Source of the DNA: RUG708 sp050946535
GTDB taxonomy: Bacteria; Bacillota; Clostridia; Peptostreptococcales; Anaerovoracaceae
Length of the DNA stretch: 64,000 nucleotides
Assembly: GCA_050946535.1 (NCBI GenBank)
Contig: JBMNUZ010000007.1
Location: forward strand, 29,347-93,346
Direction: 5' to 3'
Shown here: in pieces, positions 50,629-60,012 of the stretch
Position numbering within the stretch: position 1 is the stretch's first letter
Layout: each line of letters starts with the position of its first letter
The notes under the pieces: model-generated
The model's input: only the letters and a program-made list of their open reading frames with translations
The model's database searches: none
Told to the model about the DNA's origin: nothing
Translations under genes and position numbers: made by a program

Positions 50629-51993
50629 ATGGCACGCATGTTCGGAACAGACGGAGTAAGAGGAGTAGCAAACGATGAACTTACAGTTGATCTTGCTATG
50701 AAACTGGGAGCCGCAGGCACTTGTGTTCTCGCGAAGAACAACTCCGATCCGCTTATAGTAATAGGCAGAGATACCAGAATATCGGGCGAGATGCTCGAGG
50801 AAGCACTTACGGCAGGTATCCTGTCGATGGGAGGAAGCGTTATAAAAGCAGGCGTCATTCCCACACCGGGCGTTGCGTATCTCACGCAGTATTACGGGGC
50901 GGACGCGGGTGTCGTCATTTCGGCTTCCCACAATCCGTTCAGATTCAACGGAATAAAGTTCTTCAACTCAGAAGGTTTCAAGCTCGACGATGCTCTCGAA
51001 GACGAGATCGAGGCGATCATCAAATCTGGAACGATGCAGGACTGCCGCGCAGACAGCGTGCACATAGGAACTATAAAAGAACCGCCGGAGTCCCCTGCTG
51101 ACTCGTACAGGAAATTCGTGATTTCGACGTTCGGCGGCGGCACACTCGAGGGTATAAAAATCGTGCTCGACTGCGCAAACGGCGCTTCGAGCGTTATTGC
51201 CGGAGACGTTTTCAAAGAACTCGGAGCCGACGTGATAATCACGAGCAACGAGCCTGATGGAGTAAATATCAATGACGGCTGCGGATCGACCCACCCGGAG
51301 CAGATGGCGGAAAAAGTAGTCGAGACCGGAGCAGACGTCGGTCTTGCGTTCGACGGAGACGCAGACAGACTTATCGCGAGCGACGAAAAGGGTAATATTA
51401 TCGACGGAGACAAACTCATAAGCATTATGGAGATGCTCCTTAAAGATGAGGGAAAGCTCGCCGGCAATAAGGTCACGGTCACGGTAATGAGCAACATCGG
51501 CTTCCACAAGAGAGCGGAGGAGCTCGGCATCGACGTCGATGTAACTAAAGTGGGAGACAGATACGTTCTCGAGAGGATGATGGAGACAGGATGTGTGATC
51601 GGAGGAGAGCAGTCGGGCCATATCATTCTCAGGGAGTTCGCCTCAACGGGAGACGGCATGATTTCGGCTCTTCAGCTGCTCAAGGCATATAAACGCTACG
51701 GAAAACCTCTCTCGGAGCTTGCAGGCGCGATGAAAGTTTATCCTCAGGTGCTCGTAAATGCGAAGGTGAGCAATTCCGAAAAATACAAGTGGGATCAGAA
51801 CAAAGAGGTCGCTGCGGCAGTCGCGGAGGCGGAGAAAAAGATCGGAAGCGCAGGCAGAGTCCTCGTGAGACCTTCAGGCACCGAGCCTCTCGTAAGAGTG
51901 ATGATCGAAGGCGAGGATCCGGAGGAGATCAGGCCTGTAGCAGAAGAGCTGGCAGGATTTATAGAGAAAAAGATGAACAGCGTTCAGGCATAG
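50629..51993 (+). CDS. glmM: phosphoglucosamine mutase
   Basis: 454 residues. FGTDGVRGVAN at the N-terminus, active-site phosphoserine S100 in VISASHNPF, metal loop FDGDADRLI, sugar loop GGEQSGHII and phosphate loop RPSGTEPLVRVM. Converts glucosamine-6-P to glucosamine-1-P for UDP-GlcNAc and cell wall; GlmM also contacts CdaA in related bacteria. ATGGAGGAAAATAAAT precedes the ATG. Confidence 0.97.
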   Translation: MARMFGTDGVRGVANDELTVDLAMKLGAAGTCVLAKNNSDPLIVIGRDTRISGEMLEEALTAGILSMGGSVIKAGVIPTPGVAYLTQYYGADAGVVISASHNPFRFNGIKFFNSEGFKLDDALEDEIEAIIKSGTMQDCRADSVHIGTIKEPPESPADSYRKFVISTFGGGTLEGIKIVLDCANGASSVIAGDVFKELGADVIITSNEPDGVNINDGCGSTHPEQMAEKVVETGADVGLAFDGDADRLIASDEKGNIIDGDKLISIMEMLLKDEGKLAGNKVTVTVMSNIGFHKRAEELGIDVDVTKVGDRYVLERMMETGCVIGGEQSGHIILREFASTGDGMISALQLLKAYKRYGKPLSELAGAMKVYPQVLVNAKVSNSEKYKWDQNKEVAAAVAEAEKKIGSAGRVLVRPSGTEPLVRVMIEGEDPEEIRPVAEELAGFIEKKMNSVQA

Positions 51994-52120
51994 GACGGAA
52001 CCGTCGGAGCTGCAGGCTCAGCAATGAACCGGCGAAGCGGAACAAGGTGATCCGGGGACAGGTGAAGCCGTTGTGTGGACAGACCGGTGCGGAGCGCCGC
52101 GCGGGAACAGAGGCAGGAAT

Positions 52121-52789
52121 ATGGTAAATTTCGGTAATGACTGGGACGAAGTGCTGAAAGGAGAATTCCAGAAGGAATATTATCTCAGGCTTCATGATTT
52201 TTTAAAGGAAGAATACTTTACGCGTACCATTTATCCTTCGATGTATGATATATTTAATGCATTGAAGGCAACACCGTACCATAAAGTCAAAGCGGTTATT
52301 CTCGGGCAGGATCCGTATCACGGACCCGGACAGGCCCACGGAATGTGTTTTTCAGTGAAGAAGGGTGTGAAAGCTCCTCCTTCGCTGCAGAACATTTTCA
52401 AAGAACTGCACGACGATGTCGGATGTGAAATACCTGATCACGGCTGCCTGGAGCAGTGGGCTGCGCAGGGCGTGCTCCTGCTGAACACGGTGCTCACGGT
52501 GAGAGCCGGCCAGGCGGGATCGCACCGCGGCAAAGGCTGGGAGATCTTTACGGACAACGTAATCAAAAAGCTGAACGAAAGAAATGTGCCTGTCGTATTT
52601 CTTCTCTGGGGAGCAAACGCCAGGTCGAAGAAGAACCTCATCACGAACCCGCAGCATCTGGTGCTCGAAGCCGCTCATCCGAGCCCTCTTTCTGCGTACA
52701 ACGGATTCTTCGGGTGCAGACATTTTTCAAAAACAAACGAGTTTCTCGCCGATCACGGCATAGAGCCTGTAGACTGGCAGATAAAATAG
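52121..52789 (+). CDS. ung: uracil-DNA glycosylase, family 1
   Basis: 222 residues. GQDPYHGPGQAHGMCFSV carries the catalytic D64; the C-terminal HPSPLSAYNGFFGCRHFSKTN holds the catalytic His (about 187) and the DNA-intercalating loop. It removes uracil from DNA. ATG 52121 has GAGGCAGGAAT; a longer frame from 52073 has no ribosome site and no family match. Confidence 0.96.
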   Translation: MVNFGNDWDEVLKGEFQKEYYLRLHDFLKEEYFTRTIYPSMYDIFNALKATPYHKVKAVILGQDPYHGPGQAHGMCFSVKKGVKAPPSLQNIFKELHDDVGCEIPDHGCLEQWAAQGVLLLNTVLTVRAGQAGSHRGKGWEIFTDNVIKKLNERNVPVVFLLWGANARSKKNLITNPQHLVLEAAHPSPLSAYNGFFGCRHFSKTNEFLADHGIEPVDWQIK

Positions 52790-52834
52790 TATTATATTTA
52801 CATAGATAAAAGACACAGTAAGAAGGAGTGTAAA

Positions 52835-53854
52835 ATGCCATTTTCAAATGAAGTCGGTATCGATCTCGGTACCGCTAATGTACTGATATATATACAGGGC
52901 AAGGGTATCGTCCTCAATGAGCCGTCGGTAGTAGCGCTCAACAAGGATACCGGAGAAGTCCTTGCCGTAGGCGAAGAAGCACGTCAGATGCTCGGCAGGA
53001 CCCCGGGCAACATCATCGCGGTGCGCCCTCTCAAAGACGGCGTCATCTCGGATTACGACACGACCGAGCGCATGCTCAAATACTTTATAAAAAAGACTTG
53101 CGGATTGAGCAGGTTCTTCAAGCCGAGAATCATGGTATGCGTCCCGAGCGGAGTAACAGAAGTTGAAAAGAGAGCCGTCAGCGAAGCAGCTTCTATGGCC
53201 GGTGCCAAGGAGGTATACCTCATGGAAGAGCCTATAGCCGCAGCCATCGGAGCCGGACTCGACATCATGAGACCTGACGGCGTGATGGTCATCGATATTG
53301 GCGGCGGCACGACAGACATCGCGGTCATTTCCCTCGGCGGAATCGTAACGAGCCAGTCCGTAAAGATCGCGGGAGACAAGCTCGACGACGCGATCATCAA
53401 ACACATGAGAAAAGTTCATAAGATCTTCATCGGAGAGCGCACGGCTGAGCAGCTGAAATTCAACATCGGCACAGCTTTTCCGAGAGAAGAGAGCGTCAGC
53501 ATGGAGTGCAGAGGCCGCGATATGATAACGGGTCTTCCTGTTTCGGTAACCGTAACGTCGGAAGAGATCTACGACGCGCTCGACGAATCGCTCACAACTA
53601 TCTGCGAGACGATTCATTCGGTACTCGAAAGGACGCCTCCTGAAATAGCAGCAGACATAAGCTCGTCGGGCATCATGCTCACGGGCGGCGGCGCACTGCT
53701 CTGGGGCATAGACAAGCGTATCGCGGACAGGACAAAGATCCCGGTAACCATCGCCGACGAGCCGATGAACTGCGTAGCGATAGGCACAGGCCAGGCGCTC
53801 AGTCATATGAACAACCTCAGTACAAACAGAATGACTAACCAGCAGGATTACTAA
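52835..53854 (+). CDS. MreB/Mbl-family rod-shape protein
   Basis: 339 residues, actin-like. Phosphate-1 motif GIDLGTANVLIY (8-19), connect and phosphate-2 motifs MVIDIGGGTTDIAVISLGG, and adenosine motif ITGGGALLWGID-type block (here MLTGGGALLWGID). Polymerises under the membrane to guide side-wall synthesis. AGAAGGAGTGTAAA precedes the ATG. mreC and mreD are not adjacent, so it may be an mbl-type paralogue. Confidence 0.95.
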   Translation: MPFSNEVGIDLGTANVLIYIQGKGIVLNEPSVVALNKDTGEVLAVGEEARQMLGRTPGNIIAVRPLKDGVISDYDTTERMLKYFIKKTCGLSRFFKPRIMVCVPSGVTEVEKRAVSEAASMAGAKEVYLMEEPIAAAIGAGLDIMRPDGVMVIDIGGGTTDIAVISLGGIVTSQSVKIAGDKLDDAIIKHMRKVHKIFIGERTAEQLKFNIGTAFPREESVSMECRGRDMITGLPVSVTVTSEEIYDALDESLTTICETIHSVLERTPPEIAADISSSGIMLTGGGALLWGIDKRIADRTKIPVTIADEPMNCVAIGTGQALSHMNNLSTNRMTNQQDY

Positions 53855-53883
53855 AATACGCGCGGCAGCGTGTTATTTTTGAG

Positions 53884-53914
53884 AGCGGAGCGGCTTCCGG
53901 GCGGCTCCGTTCTT
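53884..53914 (+). terminator. probable terminator after mreB
   Basis: CGGAGC (53886-53891) pairs with GCTCCG (53904-53909), extendable by G-T and A-T, then TTCTT. Confidence 0.55.
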
Positions 53915-53976
53915 CGTATACGGCTGCGGCGCATACAGCGGCTGAGTCAGCTGCTGCAGCCGCGAAAGGCAGATAT

Positions 53977-55137
53977 ATGTCAAAGATAGAACTGATAGCC
54001 ACCGCGACATTCGGCCTCGAGGCAGTTGTAAAGAGAGAGATCGAAAAGCTCGGCTACAAAATCACACAATCCGAAAATTCAAAAATAACATATATGACGG
54101 ATGAGAGAGGCATAGCGAGGTCAAATCTGTGGCTCCGGTCCGCAGACCGCGTTCTTCTGAAAATGGGGGAATTTCCTGCGGAGACGTCTGAAGATCTGTT
54201 CCAGCAGACCAAGGCGCTTCCCTGGGAGGAGTGGATCCCGGAGGACGGTAAATTCACGGTGCAGTGCACTACTGTAAAGTCGAAGCTCCGGAGCGAGCCT
54301 GCCAATCAGAAAACGGTCAAGAAAGCTATAGTGGAACGGATGCAGGAATGCTACCTCAGAGACAGATTCCCTGAAACCGGCGCCGAGTATACCGTCAAGG
54401 TCACTCTGCTCAAGGACAGAGCCACGCTTACGATAGACACAAGCGGCAGCGGCCTTCACACGAGAGGATACAGAAAACATCCCGTCACCGCGCCTATCAA
54501 GGAAACACTGGCCGCAGCGCTCGTGCAGCTCAGCTTCTGGCGGAGCGGGCGCCTGCTCATAGATCCGTTCTGCGGATCAGGAACGATACCGATCGAGGCG
54601 GCGATGATCGAGAGAAACATTGCGCCGGGCCTCGGAAGGACTTTCGCATCGGAAAGATGGGACCGCATAGACGGCAGCATATGGAAAGAAGAGCGCACGA
54701 AAGCTTACAGCGATATAGACTACGACAAACCCGTGAGTATTATCGGATGCGATATAGACGGCGGAGCAGTGGAGGCTGCCAGGGCAAACGCCGAGGATGC
54801 CGGTGTTGACGACTGCATCGTTTTTAAGAGGGCGGATTTTCTCAATCTGGAGAAGATGCCCGAGCCTTATTCGGTGATTATAACGAACCCGCCTTACGGC
54901 GAGCGGATAGGCGGACGCAGGATGCTGGAGAATATAAACGGCCACTTCGCGCGGCTCATTAACAGCGACGAAACGCTGTCGTGCTACGTCATCACCGAGG
55001 ACAAAGGCCTGGAAAAAGCGGTCATGCCGAGAAAACCTGACAGGAGAAGGAAACTTTACAACGGAAGGCTTGAAACCTGCTACTATCAGTATTACGGCAA
55101 AAGACCTCCCCGGAAAGAGAGCAGCGGAAGCGAGTGA
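53977..55137 (+). CDS. THUMP-domain class I RNA methyltransferase (RlmL/YpsC-like)
   Basis: 386 residues. An N-terminal ferredoxin-like/THUMP region (1-160), a methylase domain with DPFCGSGTIPIEAAMI (SAM region), CDIDGGAVEAARANAEDAG and catalytic NPPYGERIGG (about 305). This group methylates guanine N2 in 23S rRNA (RlmL, G2445 in E. coli); target here is inferred. GCGAAAGGCAGATAT precedes the ATG. Confidence 0.92.
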   Translation: MSKIELIATATFGLEAVVKREIEKLGYKITQSENSKITYMTDERGIARSNLWLRSADRVLLKMGEFPAETSEDLFQQTKALPWEEWIPEDGKFTVQCTTVKSKLRSEPANQKTVKKAIVERMQECYLRDRFPETGAEYTVKVTLLKDRATLTIDTSGSGLHTRGYRKHPVTAPIKETLAAALVQLSFWRSGRLLIDPFCGSGTIPIEAAMIERNIAPGLGRTFASERWDRIDGSIWKEERTKAYSDIDYDKPVSIIGCDIDGGAVEAARANAEDAGVDDCIVFKRADFLNLEKMPEPYSVIITNPPYGERIGGRRMLENINGHFARLINSDETLSCYVITEDKGLEKAVMPRKPDRRRKLYNGRLETCYYQYYGKRPPRKESSGSE

Positions 55138-55182
55138 TTCTGCCGTGGGACGCTTTATTGCCGAGACGTGTACCTGATAACA

Positions 55183-55211
55183 TTGACTGATGTATATTAT
55201 GATCATATAAT
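55183..55211 (+). promoter_or_regulatory. promoter of the DUF1836-argF operon
   Basis: TTGACT (55183-55188), 17 bases, TATAAT (55206-55211). A TATGATCATA palindrome overlaps the spacer and -10. Confidence 0.75.
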
Positions 55212-55264
55212 ATGATTATTAAGTACATAATCGCAGCGGGGATAAAAGGAAAGGCGGAGATATT

Positions 55265-55939
55265 ATGAGATACGAAGAATTCCTGAAGCAGCAGCTCAAC
55301 ACTATAAAAGAAAACGGCGTGATTCAGACGAAGGATATGCCTGACATGGATTTATACCTCGACCAGGTGGAGGGATTTTTCAGGAAATTTCTCGATAATA
55401 TAAACGATGATCTTGCTGAAAAATACGTCACGAAGTCGATCATCAACAATTACGCCAGAAAAGGACTGATCGCGAAGCCGAACGGCAAGAAATACACAAA
55501 GGCGCACATGATCATGATCGCGATGGTTATATACCTCAGGAGCATCTTCAAGATAGAGGATATAAGCAAGCTCATGAAGCCGCTCATTGACAGCTACAAT
55601 TCGAAATACGACGATTCGATAGATCCGGAAGTAGTGTACGATATCGCTGAGAACGTAGTTGAACACAGCAGGAACGAATTCTTTACAGGTATCGACGACA
55701 GCATTTCGCTCATAAAGCGCCGTCTTGAGGACACAGACATCGAGGACGACGAGCGCATGGAAATGCTCATCCTGATTCTGACTCTCTCGATCAGGGCAGG
55801 CATGGAAAAATACCTTGCAAACAGGCTTATGACTGTGTATTTCGATGAACCTGCAAAGGAAAAGCAGGAGAAAATAAAGATTCAGAAGCAGGCAAGCGCA
55901 AGGGAAATGAAAAAAGAAGAAAATATCAGTGAACTTTAA
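55265..55939 (+). CDS. DUF1836-family protein
   Basis: 224 residues. The DUF1836 core is recognisable by TKSIINNYARKGLIAKPNGKKYTKAHM (read in parts, residues about 57-83), a winged-helix or MerR-like DNA-binding pattern, and IYLRSIFKIEDISKLMKPL. The middle is acidic (DDSIDPEVV) and the C-terminus is a basic helix with KKEE repeats. Probably a transcription factor; regulated genes are unknown. ATATT precedes ATG with GGAAAGGCGGAG. It is followed by ornithine carbamoyltransferase 30 bases later. Confidence 0.85.
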   Translation: MRYEEFLKQQLNTIKENGVIQTKDMPDMDLYLDQVEGFFRKFLDNINDDLAEKYVTKSIINNYARKGLIAKPNGKKYTKAHMIMIAMVIYLRSIFKIEDISKLMKPLIDSYNSKYDDSIDPEVVYDIAENVVEHSRNEFFTGIDDSISLIKRRLEDTDIEDDERMEMLILILTLSIRAGMEKYLANRLMTVYFDEPAKEKQEKIKIQKQASAREMKKEENISEL

Positions 55940-55969
55940 AGCACGGTCATCTACAGGAGGAAAATAATT

Positions 55970-56977
55970 ATGGCGGTTGATCTGAGAGGAAGAAGCTTTC
56001 TCACATTAATGGACTTTTCGACGGAGGAAATCAGATATTTGCTCGATCTGGCTCACAAGCTAAAGGCGAAGAAGAAATCGGGCAGAAAAGGTGATCTGCT
56101 TGTGGGAAAGAACATCGTCCTTTTATTCGACAAGACATCCACACGCACGCGCTGCTCGTTTGAGGTGGCAGCGATGGACGAAGGTGCGGGCGTCACATAT
56201 CTCGACAAGAACAGCTCCCAGTTCGGCAAAAAGGAATCGGTCGAGGATTCCGCGAAAGTGCTCGGAAGATTCTTCGACGGAATAGAGTACAGAGGCTTCA
56301 AGCAGTCACTCGTGGAGGATCTGGCGAAGTACAGCGGAGTTCCTGTTTGGAACGGGCTTACCGACGTCGACCATCCTACTCAGATTCTCGCCGACATGCT
56401 CACGATGGAAGAGCACATCGGCAAGCCTCTTGACGAGTGCAAAGTAGTGTTCTGCGGAGACATCAGAAACAACATGTCTTATGCCTGGATGTACGGATGC
56501 GCGAAGATGGGCGTCGATTTCGTGGCTTTCGGACCGGACGAACTCAAGGTCGACGAGAACGTTCTGGCAAGAGCGCGCGAGGCTGCAAAGTCCACCGGAG
56601 CTGAGATCACCGTTTCTTCGGATATCTCGGCCGTAAAGGGAGCCGACGTAATATACACCGACGTGTGGGCTTCCATGGGCGAGGAAGAAAAGACTCCTGA
56701 GAGAGTAAAGCTCCTCACGCCGTTCAAAGTTACCGAAGAACTCATAGATGCAACAGGAAACCCTGACGTTCTCTTCATGCACTGCCTGCCTGCCTTCCAT
56801 GATTTCGAGACCGATATGGCGGCTAAGTGGAAGGAAAAAGGCTACGATATCCGCGAGGTAACCGACGAGGTATTCAGAGGACCACATTCCGTGGTATTCG
56901 ACGAGGCCGAAAACCGCATGCACAGCATCAAGGCTGTTATCGTTGCGACCATGGCCGACGATCCGGACAGAGACTGA
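55970..56977 (+). CDS. argF: ornithine carbamoyltransferase
   Basis: 335 residues. Carbamoyl-phosphate loop STRTRCSFE (57-65), HPTQ in DVDHPTQILAD, the DVWASMGEEE (SMG loop) and HCLPAFHD with the reactive Cys for ornithine. It makes citrulline from ornithine (arginine synthesis) or, in the arginine deiminase pathway, runs in reverse; the sequence does not decide between ArgF and ArcB. ACAGGAGGAAAATAATT precedes the ATG. Neither arcA/arcC nor other arg genes adjoin it. Confidence 0.94.
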   Translation: MAVDLRGRSFLTLMDFSTEEIRYLLDLAHKLKAKKKSGRKGDLLVGKNIVLLFDKTSTRTRCSFEVAAMDEGAGVTYLDKNSSQFGKKESVEDSAKVLGRFFDGIEYRGFKQSLVEDLAKYSGVPVWNGLTDVDHPTQILADMLTMEEHIGKPLDECKVVFCGDIRNNMSYAWMYGCAKMGVDFVAFGPDELKVDENVLARAREAAKSTGAEITVSSDISAVKGADVIYTDVWASMGEEEKTPERVKLLTPFKVTEELIDATGNPDVLFMHCLPAFHDFETDMAAKWKEKGYDIREVTDEVFRGPHSVVFDEAENRMHSIKAVIVATMADDPDRD

Positions 56978-57046
56978 TATTGATATTGATACTGAATCTT
57001 AATGTTCCTGCTCTGAAAAACCGGCGGAAATTACAATCGTTATTAG

Positions 57047-57080
57047 ATCAGGGATGCGGTCAGTATCCCTGATTTTTCTT
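57047..57080 (+). terminator. terminator between argF and the U32 gene
   Basis: ATCAGGGAT (57047-57055) pairs with ATCCCTGAT (57065-57073), then TTTTCTTT. The T-run ends about 17 bases before the U32 start codon. Confidence 0.82.
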
Positions 57081-57096
57081 TAATAAGGAGACAGAG

Positions 57097-59778
57097 ATGA
57101 TGAGAGTACCAGAACTGCTGGTCCCGGCAGGCGGAACCGCCCAGCTAAAGGCGGCAGTCGCTGCCGGCGCGGATGCAGTATATTTAGGCGGTTCCGCGTT
57201 CAACGCGAGGGCGGGGGCGGAGAACTTCAGCGATGACGAGCTGAAGGAGGCCATCGACTATGCGCACGAATACGGCGTGGACGTACACGTGGCACTCAAC
57301 ACGCTCCTCTACGATGAAGAAGTAGGAGAGGCGCTCGCATTTGCCGGAAAGCTCTACAGATACGGCGCAGATGCTGTGATCGTACAGGACGCAGGGCTCG
57401 CGGCTTTAATCAGAAAATACATCCCTGACCTGGCTCTGCATATCAGCACGCAGTCCACCATATACAGCTCCGATGGAGTCAGAGAGGCGGAACGGGCGGG
57501 AGCTTCGAGAGTCATACTCGCACGCGAACTTTCGCTGCCGGAGATCAAAAAAATATGCATCGAAAAGGGCGATATGGAGATCGAGATCTTCGCCCACGGA
57601 GCGATCTGCATCTGCCTGTCCGGCCAGTGCCGCATGAGCGGATTTATCGGCGGGAGAAGCGGCAACAGGGGCAAATGCGCGCAGCCGTGCCGGATGCTTT
57701 ATGAAATATGCCGGGACGGAAATCCGGTGACGAAGTACGGTTATCAGCTGAGCCCGAAGGATATGAGCCTGCTGAACCACATTGATGAAATCGCCGAGGC
57801 TGGAGTCGACTCGATAAAAATAGAAGGACGTATGAAATCCGCGGAGTACACGGCGGTCGTCACGTCGGTGTACAGGAAATATCTCGACGCAGCGGCACGA
57901 GGCGAAAAGATTCCGCGAGAAGAGTACGACTTAGACATGCTGAAGCTCAGACAGATATACAGCAGAGGCAGTTTCACAGATGCATACTTCAAGGGAAGCA
58001 GCAGCCGCGAGCTTATGTCGGGCAGTTCGCCGAAGAATCAGGGCATAAGGATCGGCTGCATGAAGAGCTTCGACAAGAACAGACGCCACGCCGTCATAGA
58101 GCTCGAGGACAATCTTTCGAACGGCGATGGAATAGAGATCAGAGACGGCACGAAAACTGCCGGAAACGTGGTTTCGTACATACGCGATCTGAAGACCGGC
58201 CGTCTCGTAAAAACAGCGGCGGAAGGAATGATAGTCGAAGCGGGCGATCTGCGGACTGAAGGCGGGATCCCGGGCAGCGGCTCGTGTGTATATAAGATCA
58301 CGGACAAAGAGCTCATGCGTGAAGCCGAAGCGATGGCGGAAAGACACGCCAGACTGATTCCTGTGAAATTCACGCTCGAGGGAGCTGTCGGAGGGAAGCT
58401 CACGCTGAGGGCCAGCGCAGCCGGGGCTGAAAGTATGGCTGAAAGTCCGGATGTGCTCGAGCCGGCAAAGGGCCGTGCTCCGAGCGACAACATGCTCAAG
58501 AAAAAACTGGAGCGCACAGGGGGCACACCTTATGAATGCGAAGATATAGACGTCAGAGTAGAAGGCGGCCCGTTCATTCCGGCGGCTCTCGTAAATCTGC
58601 TCAGACGCGAGACACTCGAAGAGCTGACGGAGAAACGGGTCGAATCCCTTCATCCGGCCGACGGAGCCGCAATCGAAGAGAATTGCCGCCGGTTTGCCGC
58701 GGATTACAGATCTTCGCTCGAAAAACACGTAAATGCCGGAAGCGGCAGCGCTGCTGAAAGCAATGCGAACGCCGCGGAAAGAACTATAGATTCTGCGGCA
58801 GGGACTCCAGATGCCGCAGAAAAGGCTGCGGCTGATGCAGGAAGAACTGCAGACGCCGCTGAAGAAACGATGAGCGCCGGGGAAAAAACTGCAGCTGAAG
58901 AAAACAATGAGTCCCCTGAAGGAAACGATAAGAGTGCTCCGGAGATAGAGCTTTATTTCTATGATGTTCCTGATGCCGCGGACCGCATACTCTCTGTTCT
59001 GGATGCTGTTTCTGCACTTCCGGACGAAGTGAGGAGAAGGATATCGGTTTCAGTACCTGCAGGACTGCTTGTCGGCGAATTCACGGATCTGCGTATTGCA
59101 GAAAAAACCAAGGCCGCAAGCGTCAGCGCCGAAGCCATTGTACCGGCAGTTACGCACGACATGTCAGACTTTGAAATCGATGTGCTCCTGACGGGGCTCA
59201 GACAGCTTCACGACAGAGGCATAATAAGAGCGCTGAAGGCTCAGAATGCTTCTCACGTTTACAAGGCGGTAAGAGCCGGCGTCCCGTTTTCACTGGATCT
59301 GAACATGAACGTGCTCAACGCAGTATCGGCATCAAGCTGGGCGGAGCAGGGAATGATCTCGGCTGCGGTTGCAGAGGAACCTGGTGCAGAAGATTTCTTC
59401 CGGTTCGACAGGACGAACGCAGCCTGCAGCATAACGGTATACGGCAGAATACCGATGATGTACACGGAACACTGCCCGATAGGGAGCATATATTACGACC
59501 CGTGGCGTGCGGATGATGCGGAAGGCAGATGCTGCAGCACGCGCCACAGATATCGTTACTGCCAGAACGGAGCGTGGTCGATACGCAGCCGTTCGGGAGC
59601 AGAATACCCTCTTGTGTCCGACAGCCGCAAGTGCCGCTCGGTCATATATTCGTCGAGACCAGTCGACAGAATTTCAGATTCAGATGATTTCGTTTCGCGC
59701 GGAGCACGCATCCTGCGCATATGCATCCTTGACGAAGGCGCGAAAGACATCGTAGAAATTATCAATAAAATCAAATAG
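57097..59778 (+). CDS. long U32-family protein (RlhA-like, DUF3656 region)
   Basis: 893 residues. The N-terminal U32 domain (1 to about 320) opens ELLVPAGGTAQLKAAVAAGADAVYLGG (in parts) and has the cysteine set CICLSGQC, GNRGKCAQPCR needed for an Fe-S cluster, and DSIKIEGRMKS. The middle (about 370-500) matches the DUF3656-containing type. Residues about 546-615 form an Ala/Glu-rich low-complexity linker, and a further barrel-like domain follows with its own CPIG...CC cysteines. RlhA uses prephenate to hydroxylate 23S rRNA C2501. AATAAGGAGACAGAG precedes ATGATG. Longer than E. coli RlhA (653). Confidence 0.88.
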   Translation: MMRVPELLVPAGGTAQLKAAVAAGADAVYLGGSAFNARAGAENFSDDELKEAIDYAHEYGVDVHVALNTLLYDEEVGEALAFAGKLYRYGADAVIVQDAGLAALIRKYIPDLALHISTQSTIYSSDGVREAERAGASRVILARELSLPEIKKICIEKGDMEIEIFAHGAICICLSGQCRMSGFIGGRSGNRGKCAQPCRMLYEICRDGNPVTKYGYQLSPKDMSLLNHIDEIAEAGVDSIKIEGRMKSAEYTAVVTSVYRKYLDAAARGEKIPREEYDLDMLKLRQIYSRGSFTDAYFKGSSSRELMSGSSPKNQGIRIGCMKSFDKNRRHAVIELEDNLSNGDGIEIRDGTKTAGNVVSYIRDLKTGRLVKTAAEGMIVEAGDLRTEGGIPGSGSCVYKITDKELMREAEAMAERHARLIPVKFTLEGAVGGKLTLRASAAGAESMAESPDVLEPAKGRAPSDNMLKKKLERTGGTPYECEDIDVRVEGGPFIPAALVNLLRRETLEELTEKRVESLHPADGAAIEENCRRFAADYRSSLEKHVNAGSGSAAESNANAAERTIDSAAGTPDAAEKAAADAGRTADAAEETMSAGEKTAAEENNESPEGNDKSAPEIELYFYDVPDAADRILSVLDAVSALPDEVRRRISVSVPAGLLVGEFTDLRIAEKTKAASVSAEAIVPAVTHDMSDFEIDVLLTGLRQLHDRGIIRALKAQNASHVYKAVRAGVPFSLDLNMNVLNAVSASSWAEQGMISAAVAEEPGAEDFFRFDRTNAACSITVYGRIPMMYTEHCPIGSIYYDPWRADDAEGRCCSTRHRYRYCQNGAWSIRSRSGAEYPLVSDSRKCRSVIYSSRPVDRISDSDDFVSRGARILRICILDEGAKDIVEIINKIK

Positions 59779-59821
59779 TACATGCGAAATACAAAAATAT
59801 TGTATACATGCCCTTACATAT

Positions 59822-59850
59822 TTGACTACTTCACAGTATTAAATTATGAT
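59822..59850 (+). promoter_or_regulatory. PFOR promoter
   Basis: TTGACT (59822-59827), 17 bases, TATGAT (59845-59850). The leader is about 155 bases. Confidence 0.8.
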
Positions 59851-59887
59851 AGTAGACACATTACAAATTGGGATGATACATCGATCA

Positions 59888-59905
59888 TTCTGAAGACATT
59901 AACAA
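59888..59905 (+). promoter_or_regulatory. Rex-like site in the PFOR leader
   Basis: TTCTGAA-GACA-TTAACAA matches 12 of the 14 fixed bases of TTGTTAA-N4-TTAACAA, with a perfect right arm. It lies about 30-50 bases after the predicted transcription start, a roadblock position. Confidence 0.5.
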
Positions 59906-59907
59906 CA

Positions 59908-59934
59908 ACGGGCGTGTTTGTACGCTCGTATTTT
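59908..59934 (+). terminator. terminator-like hairpin in the PFOR leader
   Basis: ACGGGCGT (59908-59915) pairs with ACGCTCGT (59922-59929), eight pairs with one wobble, followed by A and TTTT. It may attenuate transcription into nifJ. Confidence 0.55.
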
Positions 59935-60012
59935 GTTAGCAGATGATCGTCATCATATCGTCCCGTATTAAGGTAATCAAATTGACATAGGATTCAATCA
60001 AAGGAGTTAACG

